Of a stretch of DNA of 64,000 bases, positions 11,057-22,756 are shown in pieces. The notes under the pieces were generated by a model. It ran no database searches. It was not told the DNA's origin and saw nothing but the letters and a program-made list of their open reading frames with translations. Where the stretch lies: contig JBEWZL010000030.1 of assembly GCA_045837725.1 (NCBI GenBank), positions 248,001 to 312,000 of the forward strand, read 5' to 3'. Made by a program: the position numbers and the translations under genes. The DNA is from Vermamoeba vermiformis (lineage: Eukaryota > Tubulinea > Echinamoebida). Positions within the stretch are counted from its first letter, which is position 1. Every line of letters starts with the position of its first letter.

Positions 11057-12216
11057 TCAAGACCAGTCACGACGTGCCTGGTACGCGAGCAGTGTAGGCA
11101 ACTCATCGCGCTCACAACTCTCTTGCGGCTCACTAGTCTCGCTCAAATAGTTCTCAATCTGCTGCAGCTTCTTCTTGACGTCCATTGATCGGCCAGGCTG
11201 CGATGAGATGTGCTCGGGCTGCGATGACTTCTCTTCCAGCCGTTCAAAGTTGAACTTGCTCAGGTCCACATCAATGGCACACTCTTTGCTGCCAATGAGT
11301 TGTCGTGTCTCGGGCTCTGAGTCCAATGCGAACAAGTCAACATCGCGCGCTAGTTCGTCATTGACAGGTCTCACTGCCATCAACACGTCACTCCAGTCCC
11401 CGTCAGCTGTTGGTGGTTCTTCGTCCACACGTGCTCGCTTTGAAGGACTTTCTTCGTTCTAATTATCATCAGTACCGCCTCCATTACTATCGCGCACGTA
11501 CCTCCTCGCTGTCTTCAAAGGCAAACACACGTGCTCCTTGATAGCGCGGTGCTTTGACACCTGTCTTCACCTTCACTTTCACATCCTCTGGGCTGTGCTC
11601 CGCCAGTGCTGTTCGTTTCCTCTTCTTGTTGACTTGCTTCAAGCACTCGCTGCACTCGTAAAATTGACACTGTTCTCATCGACCGTGTTGCTCGGTGCTT
11701 TGTGTTTGGGCTTTGGAGTGGGCACAACACTGCTCGATGAACTCTCTTCGATTAACTTGAGTAATTGGTGAAGAGTATTGTATTTACTCTATGTAAATTG
11801 TGAGTACCGTGAGAATAAGTTAATGAGCAACGCACCTCTATCAAGATCTGTTTGCTTTGCAACAGAATTTTCAGTCGTAGATCCGTATCTTCGTCGCTTA
11901 CAGGATCACTTTGCAATGAATGCACGATATTTTCGATAAACGCTTTAACTGTGTCGCACTGCTGCGTTTGGAGCGTCTGTCACAGAGCAAGAAATTCTCA
12001 GAACAAATTTAAAATAATATTGGTGATTTTATTTACCTTCAATACCTCGCTCCCTTTGTATTCTTGCAATGTCTAAATCGAATAATAATTTTTAGAATTA
12101 AAAATTGAAGTTCATGCCACGATCGAATAAATAATAATTACCTCAGTGGCCGTGGCGCGCAATTGAGCAACGAGTGCTGCTTGAACAGGTCCTTCTAACG
12201 AATATTCTTGAGACAT
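11057..12216 (-). CDS. Hypothetical nuclear-type protein with a Cys motif (frame break)
   Basis: Starts at ATG 12216 (MSQEYSLEGPVQAALVAQ) and continues through four or five exons to TGA at 11057. The N-terminal 80 residues look helical. An SSSSS-rich linker leads to FYECSECLKQVNKKRKR, a possible small zinc-binding element plus basic signal. The C-terminal part is acidic and Ser/Pro-rich (KEQPEHISS-like runs, DVKKKLQQIENYLSE). Between the linker and the Cys motif the frame changes by one base at an A4 run (11660-11663, T4 on the coding strand). Either a base is missing or an intron of 56-59 nt with a weak donor is present. The 3' end may also continue through a further exon near 10975-11025. 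Family unknown. Confidence 0.5.
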
Positions 12217-12297
12217 GCTTTATATTACTGCAGCGCTCGTGGTCGTCTGGACACAAGAACTTGAAAATATTTGACAGATCCGAACATAAATAAAGGG

Positions 12298-12330
12298 GGG
12301 TTTTTTTGTTTTTTTTTTTTTTTTTTTTTT
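12298..12330. repeat. Poly-T tract (poly-A on minus strand)
   Basis: About 30 T with one interrupting G, just after a G6 run, lying between the start of the preceding minus-strand gene and the 3' end of NHP2. It could be a slippage-prone promoter tract or the tail of an old retroposed copy. No target-site duplication was seen. Confidence 0.85.
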
Positions 12331-12458
12331 GCTGTCTGCCCTCAGGGGATTTGCAAATGGCGCCGTTGAATGCGAGTGTCATAGTATTAGTGCAAACGGA
12401 TTTCAATATCAAATACGCTATTTATTATTTTTGATTACATTATTATTCTGTTAAGATC

Positions 12459-13213
12459 TTAAGAGCTCTTAGCAAGGGCCTTGAGTTCGCTCTTGACCTT
12501 ATCAAATCGGTCGCCGTTCTTTTCAGTCTTAGTCACCAACACGCAGCTCGTTGGTCGCTTGGTCAAGCTAGCTGAGCCAAGATCGTCCTTAGCGGGCACA
12601 TAGCAGTACAGAATGCCGCTCTCTTCGCACAAAACGGGCACGTGTGTAATGACGTCAATAGGCGAGATATCACCAGCGATAATGCAAATACTATTAGAAT
12701 AATAACGAGTCAGTGACGGTTGAATAAAAATTGACGATCTTGATCTGAATCTTCTCCAAAAATTCTACGGCGCGCTAATATTAAGATCGTGTATTATTGG
12801 TGACATTTGTAATATTGTGGATCGTAGCATTTTGTTGCGTGATTTATTGGTGAAGATCCCGTCAATAACCAAGGATTCGCAAGATGATCGCGTTTGTAAA
12901 AGTGATAATACTCACCCCTTAGTACCCTTTCGGATGGCCTTAACGACTTCCTTAACACCACGCTTGATGGCCTTTTCTTTAGCGGCTAAACATCATAATA
13001 AATTTTGTTAGATGCGATCAATAATTATTTTCGTTCAGAAAATATTATTTGTATTATAAATGCACCCTTATATGCATAAATAAATTATTTAAATATTTTA
13101 TACGCGGGAATCATTTATAGCAACTAATTTTTACCTCTCTTTGTCAGTTTGTAGATTCGCTTTGATAATTTGCTACCAGCCAAGGGAGAGGCAATAGGTG
13201 ATAAGTTGGACAT
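12459..13213 (-). CDS. NHP2: NHP2, H/ACA snoRNP core protein (L7Ae family)
   Basis: Three exons, ATG at 13213 (MSNLSPIASPLAGSKL). Joined exons give KLSKRIYKLTKRAAKEK, then IKRGVKEVVKAIRKGTKG, then ICIIAGDISPIDVITHVPVL and CEESGILYCYVPAKDDLG. These are the RNA-binding L7Ae/L30e signature and kink-turn-contacting segments; the N-terminal LSPIASPLAG and the RGVKEVVKAIRKG version point to NHP2 and not to eL8, eL30 or SNU13. NHP2 is part of nucleolar and Cajal-body H/ACA particles, which pseudouridylate rRNA and snRNA. Length, about 150 residues, is normal. It is head-to-head with CDIN1, 174 bp apart. Confidence 0.9.
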
Positions 13214-13387
13214 TGTATATTATGTATTTGATATTGAATGGGCTTTGTTTTACCGCTTGAGTTCGAATACGAAAGTGTTGATTTTTTCTGGTGCATTTTA
13301 ATCCCATTCCCGCGCAAACCAGCACAAATAGCTGTTTAAATTTACATTTGTATTAGTATTAGATGTATATATACGAATATTAGTACA

Positions 13388-14543
13388 ATGGAACTCGAAG
13401 ACTTCAATTATTTTTATGAAAATATTCATTCACGAGATGATCTGTTTGTGTTGGCATCTAAACATCCCACGTAAGGCTGAAAATAACCTATAATATCATA
13501 TTTATTATTAACGACCTCCTGTAATGCTTTTAGAGTCTCTTATGACACGCTTTTGGCCATCTACTCTCAAAAATATCAAGAAGAGACCAAAAAGAGCTTC
13601 ACTAGGCATAAACAATATCAAAATGTTGCCAAATATTATGCCAGGTAATAATTAAACTATATTCCACCTTATTTGAGCAAAAAACAGTGGATCTATTCAA
13701 GATCTAATTTTAAAACTTCCGTATTTTAGATATGCCAGTGGCGAAAGTTTATTGGATATTGCTGAAGACATCAATCTAGCCCCGTGTCTCCTAGCACGAT
13801 TAATATTACAATGCTATTTGGAGTATTTACGTTCAGATGCTTCAACAGAACAATCAGAAGTCAAAAAAGATGAATCAGAAGCCGATTCGTTGGCCATAGG
13901 TGACGGATCATTCGAAGAGTATAAGAGACCCGTGCACAAGCCGAATATGGCCAGTCAAATCACTGCTCTAATTCGAAATCCAGACACGATCGATGACGCG
14001 CGCTTGCGTTACGAGATCCGCAGCTGTGTTTTGAGCGACGACAATTACTCACCGCTAGTGGAGCGTATCAGACACAGCATTGGCCTGGAGATGGAGCTCA
14101 AACTCTTCGACAAATTGACGCAGTTGAACTTGGCTTTCAGAACCGAGCACGATCTGCGACAGGCTGGCTTTCATAAGACACCTGACTTCTACTTAAGCGT
14201 GCCTATTAAATTAGTCATCGATGGCTGCGAGCTGGTGATCAATTGGGTCGAGAGCAAAGCTTCTTTTGGCGATCTGGTGACGCACGATCGTTACTGCCAA
14301 GAGCAATTTCGGATCTACGTGCAGAGATATGGGCCAGGCCTCGTTATATATTGGTTCGGCTATATTCTGCCGATTAAGCACCGCGATCCTGGCGTTTTGG
14401 TGTTAGACCACTTCCCGCACTACGCAATCACACCTACATCCAGTACGTAGCTCTGGAAATTGTTAACAATTTACAATAACTCATTTGTATATAATCCATG
14501 CGACCTGCTTTAGTACTAATTCTATTTAGTCGACAAGAGCTGA
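13388..14543 (+). CDS. CDIN1: CDIN1-like nuclease (C15orf41 family)
   Basis: Exons 13388-13470, 13534-13644, 13730-14442 and a probable short last exon from about 14531 (IDKS, TGA). The N-terminal half contains the helix-turn-helix-like LLDIAEDINLAPCLLARLIL. The C-terminal half is the PD-(D/E)XK nuclease domain: FHKTPDFYLSVPIKL, NWVESKASFGDLVTHD, FRIYVQRYGPGLVIYWFGYI. The D of TPDF and the E-x-K of VESKASFG are the expected catalytic residues. The human homologue binds codanin-1 and is mutated in congenital dyserythropoietic anaemia I; its cellular role here is presumably in chromatin or histone handling. The end of the last exon is less certain because following sequence is also coding-like. 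Confidence 0.88.
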
Positions 14544-14923
14544 GGTGCGCGTACTGGAAGTCCACTCGACCTCGTTCAAATCCAACAAGCTGCGCACTTT
14601 CAATCTCAACGCAATACTCGCGACTAAGACAGTACTACGTCACTATGATTGGCGAGATTACAGTCTGGCATGTAAACAAGACAAAACATGCACCGCAACC
14701 TCTCATCGAGCAAATTCAATTGATTCATGAATCTGCTATGCAGTCCGGGCTATGCTTTAACATAACAGACCTTCAAACACGCCACCCACTCACACCCTCT
14801 GATCCGAGAATTAATAAATTTGATATTTTTTCGCTGCTTTTTCATTTCTTTGGCAGCGAACATTTGTTTTATTTTGAGATTGATAGAGCACATTATTATC
14901 AGTCTAATTGTAAATAACACCAC
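14544..14923 (+). other. Coding-like sequence of unclear assignment between CDIN1 and PRP31
   Basis: About 380 bp in which two plus-strand frames stay open and show codon choice like neighbouring genes: one reads VRVLEVHSTSFKSNKLRTF, the other (open from 14498 to 14917) reads IGEITVWHVNKTKHAPQ. Neither joins CDIN1 in phase from the donor at 14443. It could be an extended CDIN1 C-terminus with an indel, an independent small gene, or 3' UTR. Confidence 0.3.
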
Positions 14924-16671
14924 AATGTCCACTACAATTGTGAATAACGTAAGTACTGGCCGTTGCGTTGGCTCAATCTCGATCCAACAGGAAATTAACT
15001 CGCTTGTATTAAAGCTGTTGCCCGGTCAAATAGCGAGCAATACACTCGCTGATGAGTTCTTGGAAGACTTTGAAAGCAGCGGATCTGACGAGGAGTCTGT
15101 AAACAACAGAAATAATAATGACGAAGATGCGGCCTTAGCCGATTTAATGGAAGTTGATACAAAAGTCTACGATGACCCCAAAGAAGTATCTAAATTATTG
15201 GACAGCACCGAATTGACAGAATTATTGAAGGTAATTTTATAATTATTTTTTCAATTTTTTCAATAATTAATTTATTTATTGTATTATCCAGCAAGTCAAT
15301 CTCTTTTTAGAAGAAGGCACCAAGGAAACGACAGGAAATTTTGAAGACGATCCGGAATTCGACGTGGTAGTCAAAGCTAACAAAATGGCAGCACGCATCC
15401 AAGACGAGATCCAAGCGCTGCACAAATTTATTCGCGATCATTATAACAAGAAATTCCCCGAATTAGAAAGTCTCGTGCAACATCCACTCGATTATGCTCG
15501 TACTGTCAAGCGTGTTGGCAATCAAACCGTAAGTATCGTTTCGACTAGGCAGATCTGCATCATTATTTTAATATAAGCACATCACTAATCGATATACTAT
15601 TATTAGGACGTTACTAAGGTTGATCTCGTGGATATATTGCCAGCCTCTAGCATCATTACCATTTCATTGTCAGCGTCCTCCAGTGCCGGCAAACAGCTCC
15701 CCGAAGATGAACTGCGCAAAGTGTTTGAAGGCTGCGACATGGCCCTCGCACTCGACGAGGCACGCAAGACCATTCTGCGCTACGTTGAGAGTCGCATGAC
15801 CAACTACGCGCCCAATTTGACCGAGATTGTGGGCAGTGAAGTCGCGGCTCGGTTGATCGGTCTCGCGGGTGGTTTGACCGCGCTGTCCAAGATGCCGTCC
15901 TCGACCATCATGAACTTGGGCTCCAAGAAGAAGAGTCTCGAAGGATTTTCATCGAGCACCGCTGTGAATCACTTCGGCTACGTGTACGAGTGTGATTTTG
16001 TCAAGCGCAGTGCCCCTGATTACCGCACCAAGGCCTGTCGTCTGGTCGCAGGCAAGTGCACACTGGCAGCACGCGTGGACAGCTTTCACGAGTCACAGAA
16101 CGGCGAGATTGGTCGCAATTTGAAACAAGAAATTGAAAAGAAGTTGGACAAGTGGCACGAGCCCCCCCAGTGCGCAAAGAAAAGCCACTTGCAGCACCTG
16201 ACGAGAAGAAAAAGCCGCGCCGTGGTGGTCGCAAGGCACGCAAGATGAAAGAACGTTACGGCATGACAGAGATGCGCAAACAAGCGAACAGAATGAGCTT
16301 CGGACCCGAACAGTCTGACGGCTTTGATTTCAGCAACAGATTGGGTGTAGACAAGGACTTGGGTCTCGTTGGCAAGTCTGGCTCTGGCTCTGTTCGTCTG
16401 CGCGTCATTGACGGCAAGGGCATGAAGAGTAAGTATCACTATCAACGACCAATTAAATATCTGAATCTAATCCTTGGTTATTGTAGTTAAGGCCAAGAAG
16501 CTGAAGCAATTGAACACATCGACATCAGGTCTCGCGACATCAGTCTACGCCATGACCCCTGCGCAAGGTCTCACGCTCGCTGATCCAGAACTGCAAAAGA
16601 AACGCGTGCAAGAAGCAAACGAAAAGTATTTCTCATCGACTTCTGGCTTCTCAAAGGTAGCTAAAAAGTAA
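14924..16671 (+). CDS. PRPF31: PRP31, U4/U6 snRNP splicing factor (single-base break)
   Basis: Exons about 14924-15230, 15292-15528, 15607-16428, 16487-16671. The deduced protein follows PRP31 end to end: HKFIRDHYNKKFPELESL, the Nop domain with AARLIGLAGGLTALSKMP and GFSSSTAVNHFGYVY, CTLAARVDSFHES, then RGGRKARKMKERYGM, RKQANRMSFGPEQ, GKSGSGSVRLR and the terminal ANEKYFSSTSGFSKV. The Nop domain binds U4 snRNA bound to 15.5K, and the protein bridges U4/U6 with U5 in the tri-snRNP. A C7 run at 16162-16168 shifts the frame; eight C would read EPPPVRKEKPLAAP as in the family. The first exon also contains a possible 42-nt in-frame intron (14949-14990). Confidence 0.9.
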
Positions 16672-16916
16672 TGGTGGTGTGTCAGGCTTTGAACATTTTG
16701 TGAATATAACAATAGAACCTTGTATTAAAATTAAAAAGAAGGCTCATTAGAGAGCAAGTTAACACGATTTGATTTCAAACAAAAAAGGATTTATTGAGAG
16801 TTATTAACAAGATTTCGATGTCACTCTCCGATTCGGAATCGAAGCAGCGACTAAATTATTGTACATGATTATTAATTTCCTTTTGTGCTCTCTAAACGCC
16901 AAAATTGAAAATGTTC

Positions 16917-19900
16917 TTAGTTGTTTTGGAATTTCTTTTGTGTGCGAGCCTTGACAATCTTTCGTCGTCGCAGTTCATCTTCATCAGCTGTGTGCGAGCT
17001 GTTGTTGGCAAACATGTCGAAGCCACTCGATGATGAAGCAGTGGGGGCAGGATTGCTGACTGCAAATGGATTGGCTGCAGCATTGCCACCGCTGAATCCA
17101 CTGAACGGTGTGCTAGTAGTAGCGCCACTGCCGAACGGTGTTGAGCCAAAAGCAGGTGTGCTTGGAGCACCGCTGTTGAACGAACCGAAGGCGGGTGTGC
17201 TTGGCGTGCTCGAGCCAAAAGCGGGTGTAGATCCAAAGGCAGGAGTATTTGAACCGAACGCGGGTGTGCTGGGTGCTGCACTGGATCCAAAAGGTGCGTT
17301 AGAACCACCGCCAAACGGTGTTGATGAACCGAATGGTGCGCTAGGAGTGCTAGCACCAAAAGCAGGAGTTGAAGATGAGCCGAATGGTGCGTTAGTTGGA
17401 GCAGGATTGGGGTTGAAACCAGTCGGTGATTGGGCAGGTTGACCGAATGTCGGGCTGGGAGCGCTGAATGTCACTGCATTGTTGCCGAACGGGGTCGATG
17501 GCAAGGCACCAAAAGGTGTGCTGATCGAAGAGCTGAATGGTGCTGGCGTTGATTGACCGAAGGCGGGTGTTGAGCTCGGAGCAGCACTGGACTTGCTCGA
17601 GTCATCGCCGAACATGAAGATCGCTGGAGGTGCACCAGAGGAAGAGCTGCTCGTGGCTGGCTTAGGGGGCTCACCAAGAGCGAAGCTGAAGCCAGAGCTG
17701 CTCGAGGACGTGGGTGCAGCAGTGACTGGGGTGCCGAAGGGCGTGGAGATGCTTGTGAAGCCAAAGCCAGTGCTGGCACCCGTGCTCGGTGCGGGAGTGG
17801 TGGCAGCGGGCTTGACGTCATCATCAGCCATCGAGTCCTCATCGTTTTGCATCGTGAAGGTCGTGGTGGGTGCAGTAGTAACAGGTGTGGGGTTCCAGCT
17901 CGACACAGGAGTTGAAGTGCCGAACAAAGTCGAGGCAGCGGCAGGTGTCTCGGGCTTTTTCTCTTCAGGTTTCTTCTCCTCAGTCTTAGCGTCAGCGCCG
18001 AACTTGAACGCGTTGCCTGAAGGAGTGAAGTTGAAACCAAAGCCAGAAGAAGCCTCGTCTTTCTTCTCCTCGGGTTTCTTGTCTTCAGTCTTGGGTGCGG
18101 CAGCGGGGGTGGAAGGTGTGAATGAGAAGCCAGTAAAGCCAGTGGTGCTTTCTTTCTCGGCCTCTTTCTTGTCACTAGCAGCGGGCATTGTGAACGAGAA
18201 GCCTGCAGCAGGGGCGGACTCTTTCTTTTCTTCCTTCTTGGGCTCCTCTTTCTTAGCCTCTTCCTTCTTGGACTCTTCTTTCTTCGCATCATCATTGACT
18301 GACACTGCATTCTCACCGAACTTGATAGTGGTGGGGAAGGTTGTTTCACTTGTGAACTTCTTGTCAGTGCTCACTGCAGGTTGCTTGAACTCATATTCGT
18401 CAGTGTAGAATGAGTCGTTTTTGTCCTTCATTGAAGCATTGAACACGAACGGTGTGCTGACGAGTTCGTCTTTCTTCTTTTCTTCTGTCTTCTCTTTGGG
18501 CGCCTCTTTAGTCTCTTCCTTGGCAGCAGGAGTGGGCGTGAACGAGAAACTCAACGCGGGGGCCTTGTCCTTCGACTCATCTTTGCCGAAGTTGAGTGTG
18601 AAGCCAGTAGTTGCGGGCTTGTCTTCTTTTTGTTCCTTAGTCTCGTCCTTCTTGTCACTTGTGAAGCTGAAACTGAGGCTAGGACTGTCAGTCTTTTTAT
18701 CAGCGTTGAAACTGAAACCAAGGCTCGGGGTCTCAGTCTTAGTTGTTTCGGCCTCCTTTGCTGGGGTCGGTGTGAATGAAAAGCTGAGACCAGAAGTGCT
18801 TTCCTTCTCTTTTTCCTTCTCAGTTTCCTTCTTGTCTAAGAACGAGAAGCCACTGAAGGGCTTTTCTTTTTCCTTCTCTTTTTCAGGTGTTTCAGTCTTC
18901 TTCGTGTCCGTGGGAATAGTGAATACTGAAAAAGGCTTGACTTCATCAGACTTGGGTGTTGTGAAAGAGAATCCAGAAGCGATGCTTGAGGCTTCGGTCT
19001 TATCTGAAGTAAAAGAGAATGATAAAGTTGATGGAACCTGCTCAGGCTCTTTCATGAAATCCAAGTTTACGCTGCTCGTCTTCTCGGGAGTAAAAGTGAA
19101 GAGAGACTTGGGTGCTTCTTTGGGTGCCTCAGTCTTCTTCGGCTCCTCCTTCTTAGACTCTTCCTTCTTGGGTTGTTCTTTCTTCGCGTCATCATTGACT
19201 GACACTGCATTCTCACCGAACTTGATCGTGGTGGGGAAAGTTGTGTCACTCGTGAACTTCTTGTCAGTGCTCACTGCAGGTTGTTTGAACTCGTATTCGT
19301 CAGTGTAGAACGAATCATTCTTGTCCTTCATCGAAGCGTTGAACACGAACGGTGTGCTGATGACTTCGTCCTTCTTCTCTTTAACGACTGCGCTTTGCTT
19401 CTCGGCGGGCTTTTCAAATGCGTAATCACCGAAACCGTTGGCAGGAGTCTTGGTCGCAGGCTTGGTATCGTTAATCTTGAATTGAACCTTCTCAGCTGGC
19501 TTCTCAACGGAAGCATCAGACTTTTGTTTTTTACGAAGTGGTTTGTCTTCTTCGGATGACGATTCGTCAGAGCTGAGAACTTCGACAGCCTCAAATGACT
19601 TCTTGGGAGCGGGTTCTTGTTGCTTGGGCTTTGACACGGGTTCAGCAGTTTGTTCAAAACTGTAGTCTTCGTCAGAGCTTTCTTCCATGCGATTTCGTTT
19701 CACTTTAAAGATCTTTCTTGCTGATGAGACACGAGCGGCAGGGATAGTAGCGCGCTTGACACGAGTGTCATACTCGGAAGTCAATGAGTCAGAAGGTGGT
19801 GCGTCTTCCATCTCTTCCTCTTCAGTGAACATAGGGGTGGACACTTTGACGCGAGGTGTTCTGGCTTTAAGGTCGCCTCTCTTGCGCTTAGCTGAACCAG

Positions 19901-21465
19901 TCAAACTTCCCATTGGTGAGCTTGCGTAGCCAGACGTGCGGTAAATTGGTTCCGAGGCATCTGAAACAGGCGATGTGATTCGTCCAATAGTTTGAAGGAT
20001 CTTTCGCGCAGTCACGCTAGTAGGAACTGAGCTTGGGGTAGTGAACACGCCGCTACTAGACAAAGAGGCACGAGGGGTGGATGGTACGGGGGTAGAGTCC
20101 AACGCTCTTCGCTTGATTGGTCTGTACTGAATGTCCTCTTCTTCGGGTTGAAGAAGGTTCTCGTCTGTAGGATGTCTGCGTTTACGACTGTTGGGAATTT
20201 GTCTCAATTCTTCATTCTCTGAAGCAGCCTTAGCTTGTGCATCGGGAGTGAATTGAACGTTAAAATCTCTCCAGCTAGTCTTCGGCAAAGTCGAAACAAC
20301 TTCCAATCGAGAAGGAGTTTGTTGTTGAATTGCAAAAGGTTGAGGAGTCTTAAATTGAGGCGCAGGAGTACCTACAGAGGGTGTAGCGGGATATTGGCGT
20401 CGCGAAGGAGTCCATGAAGGAGTTGCGGAAATTTCGGGTTGAGGAGCCAAAGGCAAATTGAATGCAGATCCTGAAACCTTGAAAGTATCCGAAAACTTCG
20501 GCAATTGCTTTTTAGCCTGGTGTTGTTGCTGAATCATTTTGCTTCTTGCAGGTGAGGACTTGTCCATAATTAATTTGCCCACATCAATCGTCGTTACGGG
20601 AGTTGAGTGAACTGCCATCGGCTTCTTCGCGCTAGCTGGAGTAGAGAACGGAAAAGGTTGCGTTTGCTGCCTTGGTTCTTTAACGGGCGTTTCGGACACG
20701 CGCTGCAAAAGTTCTTGAGTAATTTTCTCGTATTCTTCCGGAGTCAGAGTGGACTTTGCTAATATTTGGTTTAAGGCATTGTCTTGCTTGGACGGGGTAG
20801 AAATTTGAGGAGCAGGCAAATTTCCTTGCAGACTACCATTTGTAACGAGTGGGCCTTGGAATTTGTTGCTAATCTGGAAAGGAAGAAATTTAGTTAACTT
20901 CGCTTAGAAATTGACAATAAATTCATAATAAATAATAAAATACGCTTACCTCTTCTGAGATAGTGAATGGCGCTGGTTGGTCTGGTTCTGTATTCATTTG
21001 GACAGTTTGATCGGCTTCGCTTTCGTTGCCGGACCAAAAAGAAGAAAAAAATCCCTTTATCTTTCCTAAAATTGTCTTTCCTTCGCCCTGTTGCTATTGA
21101 ATAGTTTGGTTAGCATAAATAATGAATAGTATAAAAATACAAAAAAAACGCGCCAGATTACTAAGTCAGCTTCGTTTAGCATACGTTTAGCAAGCGAAAT
21201 TAATTTTAGTACTATTATAAATAATAATATTATAACTATAATTAGTAAACAAATAAAAGGACTCGCTAGTTTAATTTTTGATAATTATTTAAAAAGTCAA
21301 AATACGGATTTCAGTCACGTTTACGTAAGCATAGGGCATATTACTTACTTTCGTTCGGTCTCTTGAGTAAGGCGCAGAACGCGTTTGTATACCAGTTAAA
21401 TTTTTGTTAGAGCGAACAACTCGCCGCGATCCTGGCTGATCGGGATGTCGTTCTCGGGTTGCCAT
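16917..21465 (-). CDS. FG nucleoporin of the nuclear basket (Nup153/Nup1/Nup136-like)
   Basis: Three exons (21349-21465, 20950-21093, 16917-20873), about 1,400 residues. The basic N-terminus (MATRERHPDQPGSRRVV) is followed by GKTILGKIKGFFSSFW, a probable amphipathic membrane-binding helix as in Nup1, Nup60 and Nup153. Several hundred Ser/Pro/Thr/Lys-rich residues precede a long repeat region with FSF/GFSF and then FG/PAFG repeats, the docking sites for transport receptors. The last residues, RRRKIVKARTQKKF, resemble the basic C-terminal importin-binding tail of Nup153, Nup1 and plant Nup136. No zinc fingers are seen. An internal segment of about 60 codons occurs twice, exactly 900 bp apart. 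Long open frames on the opposite strand are shadows of its codon bias. Confidence 0.87.
18283..18465. repeat. Copy 1 of an internal duplication in the nucleoporin gene
   Basis: Nearly the same sequence recurs at 19183-19365, offset by 900 bp (300 codons). The encoded segment, on the minus strand, begins FVFNASMKDKNDSFYTDEYE and ends KFGENAVSVNDDAKKE. Most of the differences between copies are silent, so the copies are under protein-level constraint or are homogenised by conversion. Confidence 0.85.
19183..19365. repeat. Copy 2 of an internal duplication in the nucleoporin gene
   Basis: Partner of 18283-18465. The amino-acid sequence is almost identical, with one D/E change in the block TSDTTFPTT versus TSETTFPTT. 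Each copy is followed, in the protein, by an Glu/Lys repeat of different length. Confidence 0.85.
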
Positions 21466-21838
21466 ATCGCAAGTATGTTAAAAAGTTGATATTTACAATG
21501 GTTGCGTAATGGAAGTGAGAACAGAACAAAAACAAAGTTTCTACGCAGTCTTCTCGTTCAGTCCGAACGCGCCACTCCACCATACAAAAATTCCTTCGCA
21601 ACTTTTCACCGAGGAAAAAGCTCGGAAATGGGAACGTCACGCCATTGGTCAGCTTTTTTTTACCGACAGGAAATTTCGCGGATTAGGCAAATTTTTGTTT
21701 TGCGTTAGACGAACGGACTTTCATAGCAAGCTCAAATCGACTAATACAAAAAATATAAATATGTTATCGTTTGGTTTATTCTCTTCATTCAATTGCAATC
21801 AAGCAACAGCAACAACAAGCTAATACAATAAAACAATA

Positions 21839-22494
21839 ATGAACAACGTTAAGTGCGTCTGTGTTGGTGATGGTGCCGTCGGTAAGACGAGCATTCTCTT
21901 AAGCTACAGCCAAAATATTTTGCCGGGCGATTACAACCCTACTATCTTTGACAACTATGGTAAGCAACAATAATTAATTTTAATTTGCTCGATCTGCTTA
22001 TTAACCGTTTAATTTCAATAGCCGTCACTGTAATGGTCGATGGAAAGCCTTATTATATGACTTTGTGGGATACTGCTGGTCAAGAGGATTATTCTCGCTT
22101 GCGACCTTTGTCTTACCCCCAAACTGACGTCTTCATCGTCTGCTACTCTATTGTCAATCCCACTTCATTCATCAACGTGCGCGACAAGTGGATTCCCGAG
22201 ATTAAGCACTACTGCCCTGACACCCCCTTCATTTTGTGCGCTACCAAGTTGGATCTTCGAGACAGCACTGATGCTCTTTCTCGCTTGGCTCAACGTCAAC
22301 AACAACCAATCTCATATGACCAAGGCATGCAAATGGCTAAGGATTTGGGCGCCGCTAAGTTCATGGAGTGCTCTGCTATGACCCAAAAGGGCCTCCACGC
22401 AGTTTTCAACGAGGCTATTCGATCAGTCGAGGCTAATAACAAGGAAACTCGTAAGAAGACCAAGAAGAGCAAGCGCGGTTGCTCTATTATGTAA
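21839..22494 (+). CDS. Rac-type Rho family small GTPase
   Basis: Two exons (21839-21959, 22022-22494), about 197 residues. GTP-binding motifs: P-loop GDGAVGKTS, switch I PTIFDNY, switch [30 protein letters not shown] for TKxD, and ECSAM for the SAK loop. The Rho insert lies around [13 protein letters not shown]. The polybasic tail KKTKKSKRG precedes a CSIM CaaX box, so it should be prenylated and membrane-bound; Met at the last position favours farnesylation. It regulates actin through effectors such as WAVE, PAK and formins. [13 protein letters not shown] is shared by Rac and Cdc42; overall match is best to amoebozoan Rac. Confidence 0.93.
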
Positions 22495-22756
22495 ATAGAT
22501 CGCGAAAGCGTAAATACGAAAACACAATTTTGTACAATAATGTAAATAGTAAACTGCCGAATTCTTAGCCAACAAAATATCTTTGTCCTTTCGATCATCG
22601 AAAGAATGCAAATTCGAAAAAAGGGAGGCCAGTGAGCCAAATTTCCTTGTCTTTTTCAAGCGCTGAATTTTGGCCAAGCAAAAACTCGCGAAAAAACAGA
22701 AACATAAACAACCACAAACTTTCAGCTTGCTAACACAAGTCACTTTATCAGCGAAC

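Noticed and set aside
17593-19559. Open frames of 270-295 residues on the plus strand, opposite the nucleoporin
   Set aside because: They lie exactly antisense to the FG/Ser/Pro/Lys-rich exon, and their Ser/Leu/Phe-rich low-complexity sequence is what that codon usage produces on the other strand.
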